The position numbers and the translations under genes are program-made. A model generated the notes under the pieces. The model searched no databases. It had not been told where the DNA came from and saw only the letters and a program-made list of their open reading frames with translations. 64,000 nt of DNA, taken from contig JAAYQU010000046.1 of the NCBI GenBank assembly GCA_012519055.1, positions 42,388 to 106,387 of the forward strand, written 5' to 3'. The DNA comes from Bacteroidales bacterium. Its GTDB lineage: Bacteria; Bacteroidota; Bacteroidia; Bacteroidales; Salinivirgaceae. Shown piece after piece: positions 54,999 to 63,971 of the stretch (position 1 is its first letter; the number at the start of each line of letters is the position of its first letter).

Positions 54999-56129
54999 AT
55001 GAGAAAAATACTCAAACGATCGCTGTTAGTATTAGTAGTCTTAATATTTGCTTATACAATATTCTTCCTGTTTCAAAAATCAAGGAAAAAGCCAGTTATA
55101 TATACAATTGAAACACCTTTTAAAACCAACATTGTAAATAAAACTGTCGCAACAGGAAAAGTAGTTCCACGCAAGGAGATTGAAATCAAACCTCGTGTAA
55201 GTGGTATAGTTAACGAACTGTTTGTCGAACCAGGGGACATAGTACGAGTAGGCACACCTTTAGCCAGAATAAAAATTGTCCCCGATATGATAAGCCTTAA
55301 CAACGCAGAATCGAGAGTTGAAAAAGCCAAAATATCTTTAGACGATGCTCAAAGGGTTTATGACAGGCAGAAACAACTGTTTGATCAACAGGTGATTGCA
55401 ATTGCCGAATTGGAAAAAGCCGAAATAATGTTAAAAAACTCAAAAGCTGAATATCAGGCTTCCGAGGATTATCTGAAACTAATCAGGGAGGGTGTCTCTT
55501 CACGTTCCAAAGAGCAAACTAATACTCTTGTAACATCTACTATTGAAGGTATGGTATTAACTGTCCCTATTGAAGTGGGCAACTCAGTTATAGAAAGCAA
55601 TAACTTTAATCCAGGAACAACCATAGCCGTGATTGCTAATATGTCTGAAATGATTTTCATGGGCAAGGTTGACGAGGTTGAGGTTGGGAAACTGCATTTA
55701 GGAATGGATCTGATTTTAACAATAGGAGCAATCACCGACACCAAATTCGATGCAAAACTCGAATACATCGCACCTAAGGGGGTTGAAGAATCAGGAGCTA
55801 TTAAGTTTGAGATTAGGGCAGAGATGAAACTTAAAGAGGATTTTTTTGTACGCTCGGGATATAGTGCAACCGCCGAGATAGTCTTAGAGCAAAAAGATAG
55901 TATAATGGCTGTGAAAGAGAGCCTTTTGAAATTCGCCGAAAAAGGAGACTCTGTCTATGTTGAAGTCCTTGTCGATGAAACTCCTCAGACATTTGAAAAG
56001 CGTTATGTTAAAATCGGGCTGAGTGACGGCATAAATACAGAAATATTAGAGGGACTGTCAATGGAAGACAAAATAAAAGGCGCCGTCAAACGCGAGGATT
56101 TTGATGTAGATAGCACCAAACAAATGTAG
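54999..56129 (+). CDS. periplasmic adaptor (membrane fusion) protein, HlyD/MacA-like
   Basis: The adaptor bridges the MacB-type permease and TolC. The 376-residue product has an N-terminal membrane anchor (~8-26). A lipoyl-like half-motif follows (TGKVVPRKEIEIKPRVSGIV, ~50-70), then a coiled-coil hairpin (~95-165), the second lipoyl half (TIEGMVLTVPIEVG) and beta-barrel domains. It is last in the ATPase-permease-permease-adaptor operon. The gap that follows (56130-56374) holds a purine-rich repeat but no clear promoter. Confidence 0.92.
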   Translation: MRKILKRSLLVLVVLIFAYTIFFLFQKSRKKPVIYTIETPFKTNIVNKTVATGKVVPRKEIEIKPRVSGIVNELFVEPGDIVRVGTPLARIKIVPDMISLNNAESRVEKAKISLDDAQRVYDRQKQLFDQQVIAIAELEKAEIMLKNSKAEYQASEDYLKLIREGVSSRSKEQTNTLVTSTIEGMVLTVPIEVGNSVIESNNFNPGTTIAVIANMSEMIFMGKVDEVEVGKLHLGMDLILTIGAITDTKFDAKLEYIAPKGVEESGAIKFEIRAEMKLKEDFFVRSGYSATAEIVLEQKDSIMAVKESLLKFAEKGDSVYVEVLVDETPQTFEKRYVKIGLSDGINTEILEGLSMEDKIKGAVKREDFDVDSTKQM

Positions 56130-56374
56130 CAAAGGGATAAGGAGCAAGGTACAAGGTAAAAGTTTCAATTCGTTACTCGTAATTGTTATTTGCTTTTATC
56201 TAAATTTTGTTTGGAATAATTTTTGTGCGATTATATATTCTAATCAAGCGCTCTAATTTTAAAAACTTCTATATACTGTAATTATCAAAAATTCCTGCTT
56301 TTATTTTGCAATTCAATAAAAAATCATCATTTTTAACCGCTAAAATTTAAAAAGAATTTAAATCTAATAAAATC

Positions 56375-59300
56375 ATGAGAAAATTATTACTTTTTGGAGT
56401 TCTTTCATTACTAATGATAGGCTCAAATCAAGCACAGACCCGAATTTCGTTAAAAGCTGGAGAAAATGAACTCAAGCTTGTTAATAGTGAAAGAACAGGA
56501 CTGTCGCTTTTTAATAGTGTTTCATACATTGACGTTCAACTTGAAAAAAGAACTCAAGGTGAATATGTTGAGCTAGTAATGAACAAATATGGCAACTCGT
56601 TCAATATTGGTAATCCTGATTTACCAGTATTAAACAGACTAATTGAGGTTCCTGCCGGAGCAACTGTTTCTGTTAATGTTACAAGCTATGACGAGGTGTT
56701 ACTGAATCTTGCTAACTACGACATAAACAAGCTTATTGCACCAGCACAAGAATCGGTATCAAAAAGTGCCGATCCCGACAAAATTCCTTTTGAAAAAAAT
56801 GAACATGTCTATTCAACAAACGCTCTATTTTCAAATCCTATGGTTAGATACCATGAAGTGGGCATAATGCGTGGAGTAAGAATTGGACGTATTGAAATTA
56901 ATCCACTTGCATATAACCCTGTAACTGGAGACCTGAAAGTGTTCAATAACATGAAAATAGAGGTAACATTCCAAGATGCAGATTTTGCAAAAACTGACCT
57001 TTTAAAAACAAAATACAACTCACCTGCATTCAACGGATTATTATCAGGGCTGTTAAACTACACTCCTGCTGAATCAAGCAAAGATTTAAATATAAATGGT
57101 GTTCCAATGAAATTCGTTATTATTTCACACCGTATGTTTGAAAGCACACTTGCACCTTTTGTTGCATGGAAGAAAAAACAAGGATTCAATACAATTCTTC
57201 GCTTTACTGACGAGGCAGAAGTTGGCAACACATCAGCAGCTATTAAAAGCTATCTTCAAGGTCTATACACTTCAGCAACACCAGAAAATCCTGCACCTTC
57301 GTTTGTTATGTTGGTAGGAGATAATGAGCAACTTCCAGCTTTCTCTGGTACTACAAGTTCGCACGTTTCCGATTTATACTTTGCTACTTACGACGGATCA
57401 TCTGACAGAATACCCGATGTTAATATAGGACGTATGTCAGCAAAAACAGTAGCTCATCTTGAGCCTCTAATTCAAAAAACATTGCTTTTTGAACAATTTC
57501 AAATGGCAGATCCTTCATATTTAGCAAACTCACTTCTCGTAGCAGGTGTAGATGCAGGTTATGCTACAACATACGGCAACGGAGCGTTGAACTACGCTTT
57601 ACATTATCATAATGCTGCCCATGGAATAAATACTACAGCAATACCATATCCTCAAAGCAGTCAATCTGGTGTTTCACAGCAAATTATTCAGACTGTAAAT
57701 ACGGGTATTGCGTGGGGTAACTACACCGCACACTGCGGTCCCTCAGGATGGGGAAATCCTTCTTTTACCACATCTGACATACCTTCATTAAACAATGACC
57801 AAAAATATGGCATATTGGTGGGCAATTGCTGCCAGTCAAGTCAGTTTAACAATGATGTTTGCTTTGCTGAAGCAATAACACGAGCTGCCAATAAAGGCGC
57901 AATAGGGTATATAGGAGGAACTAATAGTACATATTGGAGCGAAGACTACTGGTGGGCAACAGGATTTGGAACTGTTGTACAATACCCTGCCATTGCAGAT
58001 TTTGGTCCCGGCGCATACGATGCTCTGTTCCACGAACATTTACCAAATGACAATGTTTATTCTACAACACAAGGTCAAATTCCAATTGCAGGATGTCTAG
58101 CAGTAGAGGAAAGTAGCTCAACAAGGAAACTTTATTATTGGGAAATTTATCACCTAATGGGCGATCCTACTTTAACCCCGTATATTGGACCAATGCCAGA
58201 GATGACACCTGACTATTTGGCCACACTTCCAATGGGATTGAATTCATTTACAATGTCAAACATTCCACCAAAAGCATATGTGGCACTTACTGACAATGGA
58301 GAAATAAAATTTGCGGGTTTTGCCGATGCAAGTGGCACAATAGAAATTACTTTCGATGGATTCTCTGTCCCAACAACAGCTGATATTGTTATTACGAGTT
58401 CTTTCCATCGTCCATTTATAGGAACTTTAGATGTTATTCCATCAGACAGCCCATTTGTGGTCTATTTTGGTTCAACAATAAGTGACTCTCAAGGCAACGA
58501 CAACGGAATGCTTGATTTCGATGAAACTGTTACATTGCAAGTAAATCTTAAAAACGTAGGGACTGTTGATGCAACAAATGTGGTTGCAAAGCTGAGAAGT
58601 GATAGTCCTTATATAACAATTATTGATTCTGTAGCTAATTGCGGTAACATAAATGCAGAGACAGAATTTCTTATTGAAAATGATTTTGTAATCAAAGCTG
58701 CAAAAGACATTCCTGATCAAACAAAAGTCGACTTTACAATTTTTGCAACTGCTGATGGAGAAGAAGAACCATGGATAACAACTTTCAGTTTAACTGCGAA
58801 TGCTCCACAACTAACTAGTTTAAAATATGAAATTGCGGAAATAGAAGGAAACGGCAATGGAAGAATTGACCCAGGAGAAACAATAAGTGTTACTGTTCCT
58901 ATCAAAAATATTGGACATGCAGTAGGATACCCAATGACAGCTATTTTATCTGCAAACATTATAATAGTTGACATCGAAAATGACGTCGCCGAATTAGCTG
59001 CTCTTGCTCCAGAAGAAGTTGGAAATTTTGTATTCACTATCACTACAAGTGAGAATATTCCAATAGGAACCCCTTTAGATTTAACAATACACGTTAACTC
59101 TGATATATTCTCATTTGAGGCTTCACAGTCATATAGTGTTGGATTATCAGTAGAAGATTTTGAAAGTGGCAGCTTTGATGCCTACGGTTGGGTAGAAGGT
59201 GGAAATATGCCATGGACAATTGTAAACACCGGTGCCTATGAAGGTACCTACTGTGCAAAATCAGGTGCAATTAGTCACAGTCAAAAAACCTCAATGAGTG

Positions 59301-60127
59301 TAACCTTAGATGTTAGTGCGCCAGGAGAAATTACTTTCTATAGAAAAGTAAGTAGTGAAAATAACTACGATAAATTATTTTTCAAAATTAATGGAGAAAC
59401 AAAGGGAACTTGGTCTGGCTCACAAAGTTGGGAACAGTTCTCATACGAAGTGCCTATAGGCAACCACACTTTCACTTGGGAATATGCAAAAGACGGATCA
59501 GCATCAAGCGGAGAAGATTGCGCATGGGTTGATTTTATTGTATTTCCAGGTGCAGCTGCCACTCCAAATACAGCCCCGTATTTTTTAGATACTTTTATAC
59601 CTGACGCGTACTGTGGCGAAGAGTACAGTGCTGACCTATGTGCAATAGATCCTGATGGGGATCAAGTATCATTTATTGCTGAATCACTTCCATTATGGAT
59701 GACGCTTAGAGACTTAGGTGATGGTACAGCCTTGCTAAGTGGCACACCAACTAATGAAACGGCTTTCCCAGATGAACAAATTATTGTCTCTGCAAACGAC
59801 GGTATTTTTAAAACAACTAAAGTTAAGGGCATTAAAGTTCATGGTTGTACCTCGATTACTGAAAATGAATTATCATCAGGTTTGAGTGTTTATCCTAACC
59901 CATCAGATGGAAACTCAACAATTGAATACACTTTATTGCAAGGCAGTAGAGTTGCAATTGACATTTTAAGTCTTAACGGACAAGTATTAAAAACTGTATT
60001 GAATCAACCTATGACATCTGGCGATCATCAAACTCCTATAAGTTTTGAAGGGTTAGCCTCTGGTGTTTACATGGTTAGATTAGTGGCAGGAGAAGTAACA
60101 AATAGTATATACGTAGTTGTTAAATAA
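56375..60127 (+). CDS. Lys-gingipain-like C25 cysteine peptidase with T9SS sorting domain
   Basis: The 1250-residue secreted peptidase has a signal peptide (1-20), a C25 propeptide (~21-236), a catalytic domain (~240-605), and an Ig-like domain. Two repeats with GNDNGMLDFDE or GNGNGRIDPGE turns follow, then a cleaved-adhesin/MAM-like domain (~927-1080), a cadherin/Ig domain, and a type A T9SS sorting domain (~1170-1250, VYPNPSDG). The catalytic pair is His453 and Cys486 (GNCCQSS), 33 apart as in Kgp and RgpB. Thr451 and Asp524 (YWSEDYWW) match the Kgp residues that bind the P1 lysine. Lys236-Asp237 is a likely self-processing junction. The usual HGS after the catalytic His is HCG here. Confidence 0.92.
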   Translation: MRKLLLFGVLSLLMIGSNQAQTRISLKAGENELKLVNSERTGLSLFNSVSYIDVQLEKRTQGEYVELVMNKYGNSFNIGNPDLPVLNRLIEVPAGATVSVNVTSYDEVLLNLANYDINKLIAPAQESVSKSADPDKIPFEKNEHVYSTNALFSNPMVRYHEVGIMRGVRIGRIEINPLAYNPVTGDLKVFNNMKIEVTFQDADFAKTDLLKTKYNSPAFNGLLSGLLNYTPAESSKDLNINGVPMKFVIISHRMFESTLAPFVAWKKKQGFNTILRFTDEAEVGNTSAAIKSYLQGLYTSATPENPAPSFVMLVGDNEQLPAFSGTTSSHVSDLYFATYDGSSDRIPDVNIGRMSAKTVAHLEPLIQKTLLFEQFQMADPSYLANSLLVAGVDAGYATTYGNGALNYALHYHNAAHGINTTAIPYPQSSQSGVSQQIIQTVNTGIAWGNYTAHCGPSGWGNPSFTTSDIPSLNNDQKYGILVGNCCQSSQFNNDVCFAEAITRAANKGAIGYIGGTNSTYWSEDYWWATGFGTVVQYPAIADFGPGAYDALFHEHLPNDNVYSTTQGQIPIAGCLAVEESSSTRKLYYWEIYHLMGDPTLTPYIGPMPEMTPDYLATLPMGLNSFTMSNIPPKAYVALTDNGEIKFAGFADASGTIEITFDGFSVPTTADIVITSSFHRPFIGTLDVIPSDSPFVVYFGSTISDSQGNDNGMLDFDETVTLQVNLKNVGTVDATNVVAKLRSDSPYITIIDSVANCGNINAETEFLIENDFVIKAAKDIPDQTKVDFTIFATADGEEEPWITTFSLTANAPQLTSLKYEIAEIEGNGNGRIDPGETISVTVPIKNIGHAVGYPMTAILSANIIIVDIENDVAELAALAPEEVGNFVFTITTSENIPIGTPLDLTIHVNSDIFSFEASQSYSVGLSVEDFESGSFDAYGWVEGGNMPWTIVNTGAYEGTYCAKSGAISHSQKTSMSVTLDVSAPGEITFYRKVSSENNYDKLFFKINGETKGTWSGSQSWEQFSYEVPIGNHTFTWEYAKDGSASSGEDCAWVDFIVFPGAAATPNTAPYFLDTFIPDAYCGEEYSADLCAIDPDGDQVSFIAESLPLWMTLRDLGDGTALLSGTPTNETAFPDEQIIVSANDGIFKTTKVKGIKVHGCTSITENELSSGLSVYPNPSDGNSTIEYTLLQGSRVAIDILSLNGQVLKTVLNQPMTSGDHQTPISFEGLASGVYMVRLVAGEVTNSIYVVVK

Positions 60128-60145
60128 TAAACTTAAATAAACCTT

Positions 60146-60178
60146 AAGAAGGGGCGATTCTATCCCCCTTCTTTTTTT
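60146..60178 (+). terminator. terminator between the two C25 peptidase genes
   Basis: A 9-bp stem AAGAAGGGG/CCCCTTCTT with a 10-nt loop, followed by seven T residues in all, is the most classical terminator of the window. It separates the two peptidase genes into different transcripts unless read through; no promoter was recognised in the 15 bp that remain before the second gene. Confidence 0.8.
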
Positions 60179-60193
60179 ACACCAAAAAGAATT

Positions 60194-63100
60194 ATGCAAC
60201 CAAAAAGAATAATAATTTTCATTGCTGCGATATTAATATTGATTGTATCGCCCAAGGTTTTTGCAAACCAGACAAAAGTTAAAGTATTACAGTCAACAGA
60301 ATCTAAGATTGTGCTTCAAGTTGAATTCTCTGAACCACAATTTACATCTGTCGAGACACCTCGCGGAAAAGCGTTCGTTGTGTCCGCAGACAAAGCATAT
60401 CCTATTCTATCAGAAGGGATGCCTGATGTTCCAAGAGTAGCGGAATCAATAATAATACCCGACCTTGGAACAATGGAAATATCAGTAATAGACGTAGATT
60501 GTAGAATCATAGACAACATTGAGATAGCCCCATCAAAAGGAAACATTTTACGCACTGTAAATCCTGAAGATGTTCCATATATTTATGGAGAAGCATATCA
60601 AATCGACAAATTCTTCCCCGAAAAAAACGCAAGCCTTGACACTCCATACATATTAAGAGATTATCGTGGACAAGTAGTGGCTTTTTATCCTGTACAATAT
60701 AATCCTGTAACTAAACAACTTAGAGTTAATAAAACAGTAAAAGTAACTTTAGTTCACTCCGACATTAAAGGGGAAAATGAATTGATTAGAAATAATCCAA
60801 CTCGAGTTAATTCAACTTTTGATCAAATCTATCGCAACAGATTTTTAAACTATGAAAATAATGAAAGATATACTCCTGTAAACGAAGTAGGCAAGTTATT
60901 AATTGTTTCTCACTCCAGCTACATGGAGGCGATACAACCTTTTGTAGCATGGAAAAAACAAATAGGCATACCTACAGAATTGGTTGAATGGTCAACAATA
61001 GGAACAACTCACGATCAATTGAAAGCGTATGTCCAAAATTATTACAACACCAATGGGCTTACATTTCTTTTATTGGTAGGTGATGGAGAGCAAGTCCCCC
61101 CTATTACAAAAAACATCTCAGGAACTTCTCCAAGTCCTGCCTATTGCGATCCTTCTTACGGACACATAGTTGGCAACGATGCTTATGCAGAAGTTATCGT
61201 AGGTAGATTTTCGGTTGAAACAGTTCAACAACTTCAAAATCAAATCCAGAAAACAATAATGTACGAAAGTCAACCCGACGCAAATGCCGATTGGTACAAA
61301 AAATATACACTAATAGCCTCTGCTGAAGGCGGTGGCGGTCAAGGAGATAACGGAGAAAGTGACGTAGCACACTCCAGAGTAATAAAGCAAAAATTACTAG
61401 GTTACAATTACACTAGTGGTGACGAACTATTTGATGGAACACAAGGTCAAGAAGACGCTCCAGGAAACCCCACTCCACAAATGGTAGTGGATGCACTAAA
61501 CCAAGGTCGTGGATTTATGAACTATACAGGACACGGTTCAGAAACTTCTTTAGGATCCTCTGGATTTAGTGTTAGTAGTATGTCAGGATTGTCAAATAAT
61601 ACCCAGTTCCCCTTTATGTTTGACGTAGCATGTGTAAACGGACGATTCGTTGGACGAACATGTTTTGCCGAAGGGTTTATGCGTGCTTCTAACGCCAACG
61701 GACCTACAGGCTCTCTTGCTATCTGTGCAAGTTCTGTAAACCAATCGTGGGCTCCTCCAATGGCAGGACAAGATGAAATGGTTGATCTTTTGGTAAAGTC
61801 ATACCAAAACAATAAAAAATACACCTTTGGAGGTATAGTTGTGAATGGTTGCATGTTTATGAACGATAAATATGGGACAGGTGGATACTCTATGACTGAA
61901 ACTTGGGTGATTTTTGGAGACCCAACAGTTATGGTAAGAACAGACACTCCACAAACACTCGAAGTTTCACACAACAATATTATTTTTCTTGGAACAACAG
62001 AGTTTGAAGTTGAATGTGCATCAGAAAATACAAGAGCAACTCTATCTGTTGATGGTGAATTGATTGCCTCTGCTAATATCGTAGGCGGTACTGCAACGCT
62101 GACGTTTTCAGAACCTTTTAATGAGCCAGCAATGGCTAAACTTACTGTTACAGGATACAATAAGGTTCCATATATTGCTGATATTGAAGTAATACCCGCC
62201 GAAGGACCCTATATTAGTGTTGAATCATATAACACTGAAAGCACTGATAATGTGTTAATTCCATACGGACAAGTCTCTTCTATCGATGTTTCATTTAAAA
62301 ATATGGGAGTGGAAGAGGCAGTAAATTGTATTGCAACAATATCAACAGAAAACGAAAATGTTACCTTATTGAACAGTACTTTTGAAATCGGCAACGTCGG
62401 AGCCAACGAAATTGTTACAAAACATGCTGCATTTGATATTGAAGTTGTAAACAATATTCCTAATATGGAGCTGGTTTTAATAAATATTACCATTACTGAC
62501 AATCTTAATAATATTTGGACAGGGAAAATTAAACTTAATGCTGCTGCTCCATATATTGAGGTAACAAGCATCACTTTCGAAGAGTATCATGGTAATGACA
62601 ACGATCAAATGGATGCTGGAGAGATCTGGAAAGCAATAGTAACTACTAAAAACAACGGAGAGGCAACATCGGCAGAAATAGAGACCGAGTTATCAGCTAT
62701 GAGTGACAATTTCCAAATAATAGAACCTCTTATTCATTCTGGTGTTATTGAGCCAAATGAGGAGCTAACAACTGTTCACACTCTCATTTTAGATGGAAAT
62801 ATTCCTGCAGGAAATTTCATTACTACCTTTGCTATATCCACATCGGATCAATACACAAGTAATATTCTAACTGTGTCAAGTCCGGTAGGATTAATTATCG
62901 AAGATTTCGAAACTGAAGACTTTAGCTCATTCAACTGGCAAGTGCCAAGCAGTAACGCATGGCAAATATTAACCGGAGCTGATAACGCATACGAAGGCAA
63001 TGCATGTATGACATCTGGTACAACTGCAAACAGTCAAACAAAAGAAATAACACTAAATCATAAAGTTTCGAAAAGAGATATGATATCGTTTTATCGAAAA

Positions 63101-63904
63101 GTTTCAAGTGAAACAAATTATGATAAACTGACCTTCTCAATAAACAATGTTGTAAAAGAGACGTGGAGTGGAGAGCTTGACTGGGCATATGTCGAATTCC
63201 CTGTAAATGTTGGAGACAGCCTATTTACATGGAAATACACCAAAGATGGTTCTGCTGCAAGTGGACAAGATAAAGCATGGATTGATTATATCGTGTTGCC
63301 ATCTTCAGCAACATCAACCCAAAATAATGTTGCTCCTATATTTTTAACAACACCTCCGGGACAAGTTGTTGAAGTTATGGAAACCAAAAGCTTTGAATAT
63401 ATTATTGAAGGCTACGATGAAGACGCAGAAGATACTGAATTGATATTTACATGTGTTGATAAACCCGATTGGTTAACATTAGAACAAACAGAAGCCACTA
63501 AAGCAGTTCTATCAGGTACTGTCGCTGCTGAAGATGTTGGCAAGCACGATATTGTGATTCTTCAGGTTTCTGATACAAAAACAGCATCAACTCAATATTT
63601 CTTTGTTAGAACAATCCCTTATGTGGGAATAGAAGAATCTTTGGTTGTTCTAAGCAAAATGACCATATATCCGAATCCAGCAAATAATACTGTTAACATT
63701 AGTTTTGAAAGTCCCGGAAAGAAAGAATTAGTAGTTGAACTATTCTCAATAGACGGAGCTAAAAAACAAACTATTTTTGATGGAACTTCACATGGTGGAA
63801 CTAACAATATTACTGCAAATATAGATGACCTTAATCCAGGCTTATATTTTGTTAGAATCACACTTGAAGGAAAAACATACACTAATAAACTAATTGTTAA
63901 ATAA
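60194..63904 (+). CDS. Arg-gingipain-like C25 cysteine peptidase with T9SS sorting domain
   Basis: The 1236-residue product parallels the upstream gene: signal peptide (1-25), propeptide, catalytic domain (~226-590), Ig-like and CARDB-like repeats, cleaved-adhesin/MAM-like domain (~903-1055), Ig domain, and T9SS sorting domain (~1158-1236, IYPNPANN). The catalytic pair is His447 (TGHGSET) and Cys480 (VACVNG), 33 apart. Glu378 and Asp390 (AEGG...DNGESD) match RgpB Glu152 and Asp163, the latter binding the P1 arginine. Arg225-Tyr226 (ER/YTPV) reproduces the RgpB maturation junction. The downstream NQSWAPPMAGQDEM segment also matches Rgp. Predicted Arg-specific, self-activating and surface-attached. 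Confidence 0.92.
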   Translation: MQPKRIIIFIAAILILIVSPKVFANQTKVKVLQSTESKIVLQVEFSEPQFTSVETPRGKAFVVSADKAYPILSEGMPDVPRVAESIIIPDLGTMEISVIDVDCRIIDNIEIAPSKGNILRTVNPEDVPYIYGEAYQIDKFFPEKNASLDTPYILRDYRGQVVAFYPVQYNPVTKQLRVNKTVKVTLVHSDIKGENELIRNNPTRVNSTFDQIYRNRFLNYENNERYTPVNEVGKLLIVSHSSYMEAIQPFVAWKKQIGIPTELVEWSTIGTTHDQLKAYVQNYYNTNGLTFLLLVGDGEQVPPITKNISGTSPSPAYCDPSYGHIVGNDAYAEVIVGRFSVETVQQLQNQIQKTIMYESQPDANADWYKKYTLIASAEGGGGQGDNGESDVAHSRVIKQKLLGYNYTSGDELFDGTQGQEDAPGNPTPQMVVDALNQGRGFMNYTGHGSETSLGSSGFSVSSMSGLSNNTQFPFMFDVACVNGRFVGRTCFAEGFMRASNANGPTGSLAICASSVNQSWAPPMAGQDEMVDLLVKSYQNNKKYTFGGIVVNGCMFMNDKYGTGGYSMTETWVIFGDPTVMVRTDTPQTLEVSHNNIIFLGTTEFEVECASENTRATLSVDGELIASANIVGGTATLTFSEPFNEPAMAKLTVTGYNKVPYIADIEVIPAEGPYISVESYNTESTDNVLIPYGQVSSIDVSFKNMGVEEAVNCIATISTENENVTLLNSTFEIGNVGANEIVTKHAAFDIEVVNNIPNMELVLINITITDNLNNIWTGKIKLNAAAPYIEVTSITFEEYHGNDNDQMDAGEIWKAIVTTKNNGEATSAEIETELSAMSDNFQIIEPLIHSGVIEPNEELTTVHTLILDGNIPAGNFITTFAISTSDQYTSNILTVSSPVGLIIEDFETEDFSSFNWQVPSSNAWQILTGADNAYEGNACMTSGTTANSQTKEITLNHKVSKRDMISFYRKVSSETNYDKLTFSINNVVKETWSGELDWAYVEFPVNVGDSLFTWKYTKDGSAASGQDKAWIDYIVLPSSATSTQNNVAPIFLTTPPGQVVEVMETKSFEYIIEGYDEDAEDTELIFTCVDKPDWLTLEQTEATKAVLSGTVAAEDVGKHDIVILQVSDTKTASTQYFFVRTIPYVGIEESLVVLSKMTIYPNPANNTVNISFESPGKKELVVELFSIDGAKKQTIFDGTSHGGTNNITANIDDLNPGLYFVRITLEGKTYTNKLIVK

Positions 63905-63917
63905 CATCAAAGAATTA

Positions 63918-63933
63918 TAGTGTTATAACACTA
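63918..63933. repeat. 16-bp perfect palindrome
   Basis: TAGTGTTATAACACTA begins 14 bp after the stop of the second C25 gene and abuts the terminator. It could be a binding site for a gene beyond the window or part of the 3' structure. Confidence 0.5.
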
Positions 63934-63971
63934 AAGCCAACTGTCTTACAACAATTCAGTTGGCTTTTTTT
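63933..63971 (+). terminator. terminator after the Arg-gingipain-like gene
   Basis: An 11-bp stem AAAGCCAACTG/CAGTTGGCTTT with a 13-nt loop, followed by a T-run, lies 29 bp after the stop codon. Confidence 0.8.

Noticed and set aside
56301..56308. TTATTTTG as -7 element of the Lys-gingipain-like gene
   Set aside because: It breaks the conserved TA of the consensus and has no -33 partner; too weak to list as a promoter.
61522..62160. A 212-codon open frame on the minus strand
   Set aside because: It is entirely antisense to the catalytic region of the Arg-gingipain-like gene, has no promoter, and its composition mirrors that coding sequence.
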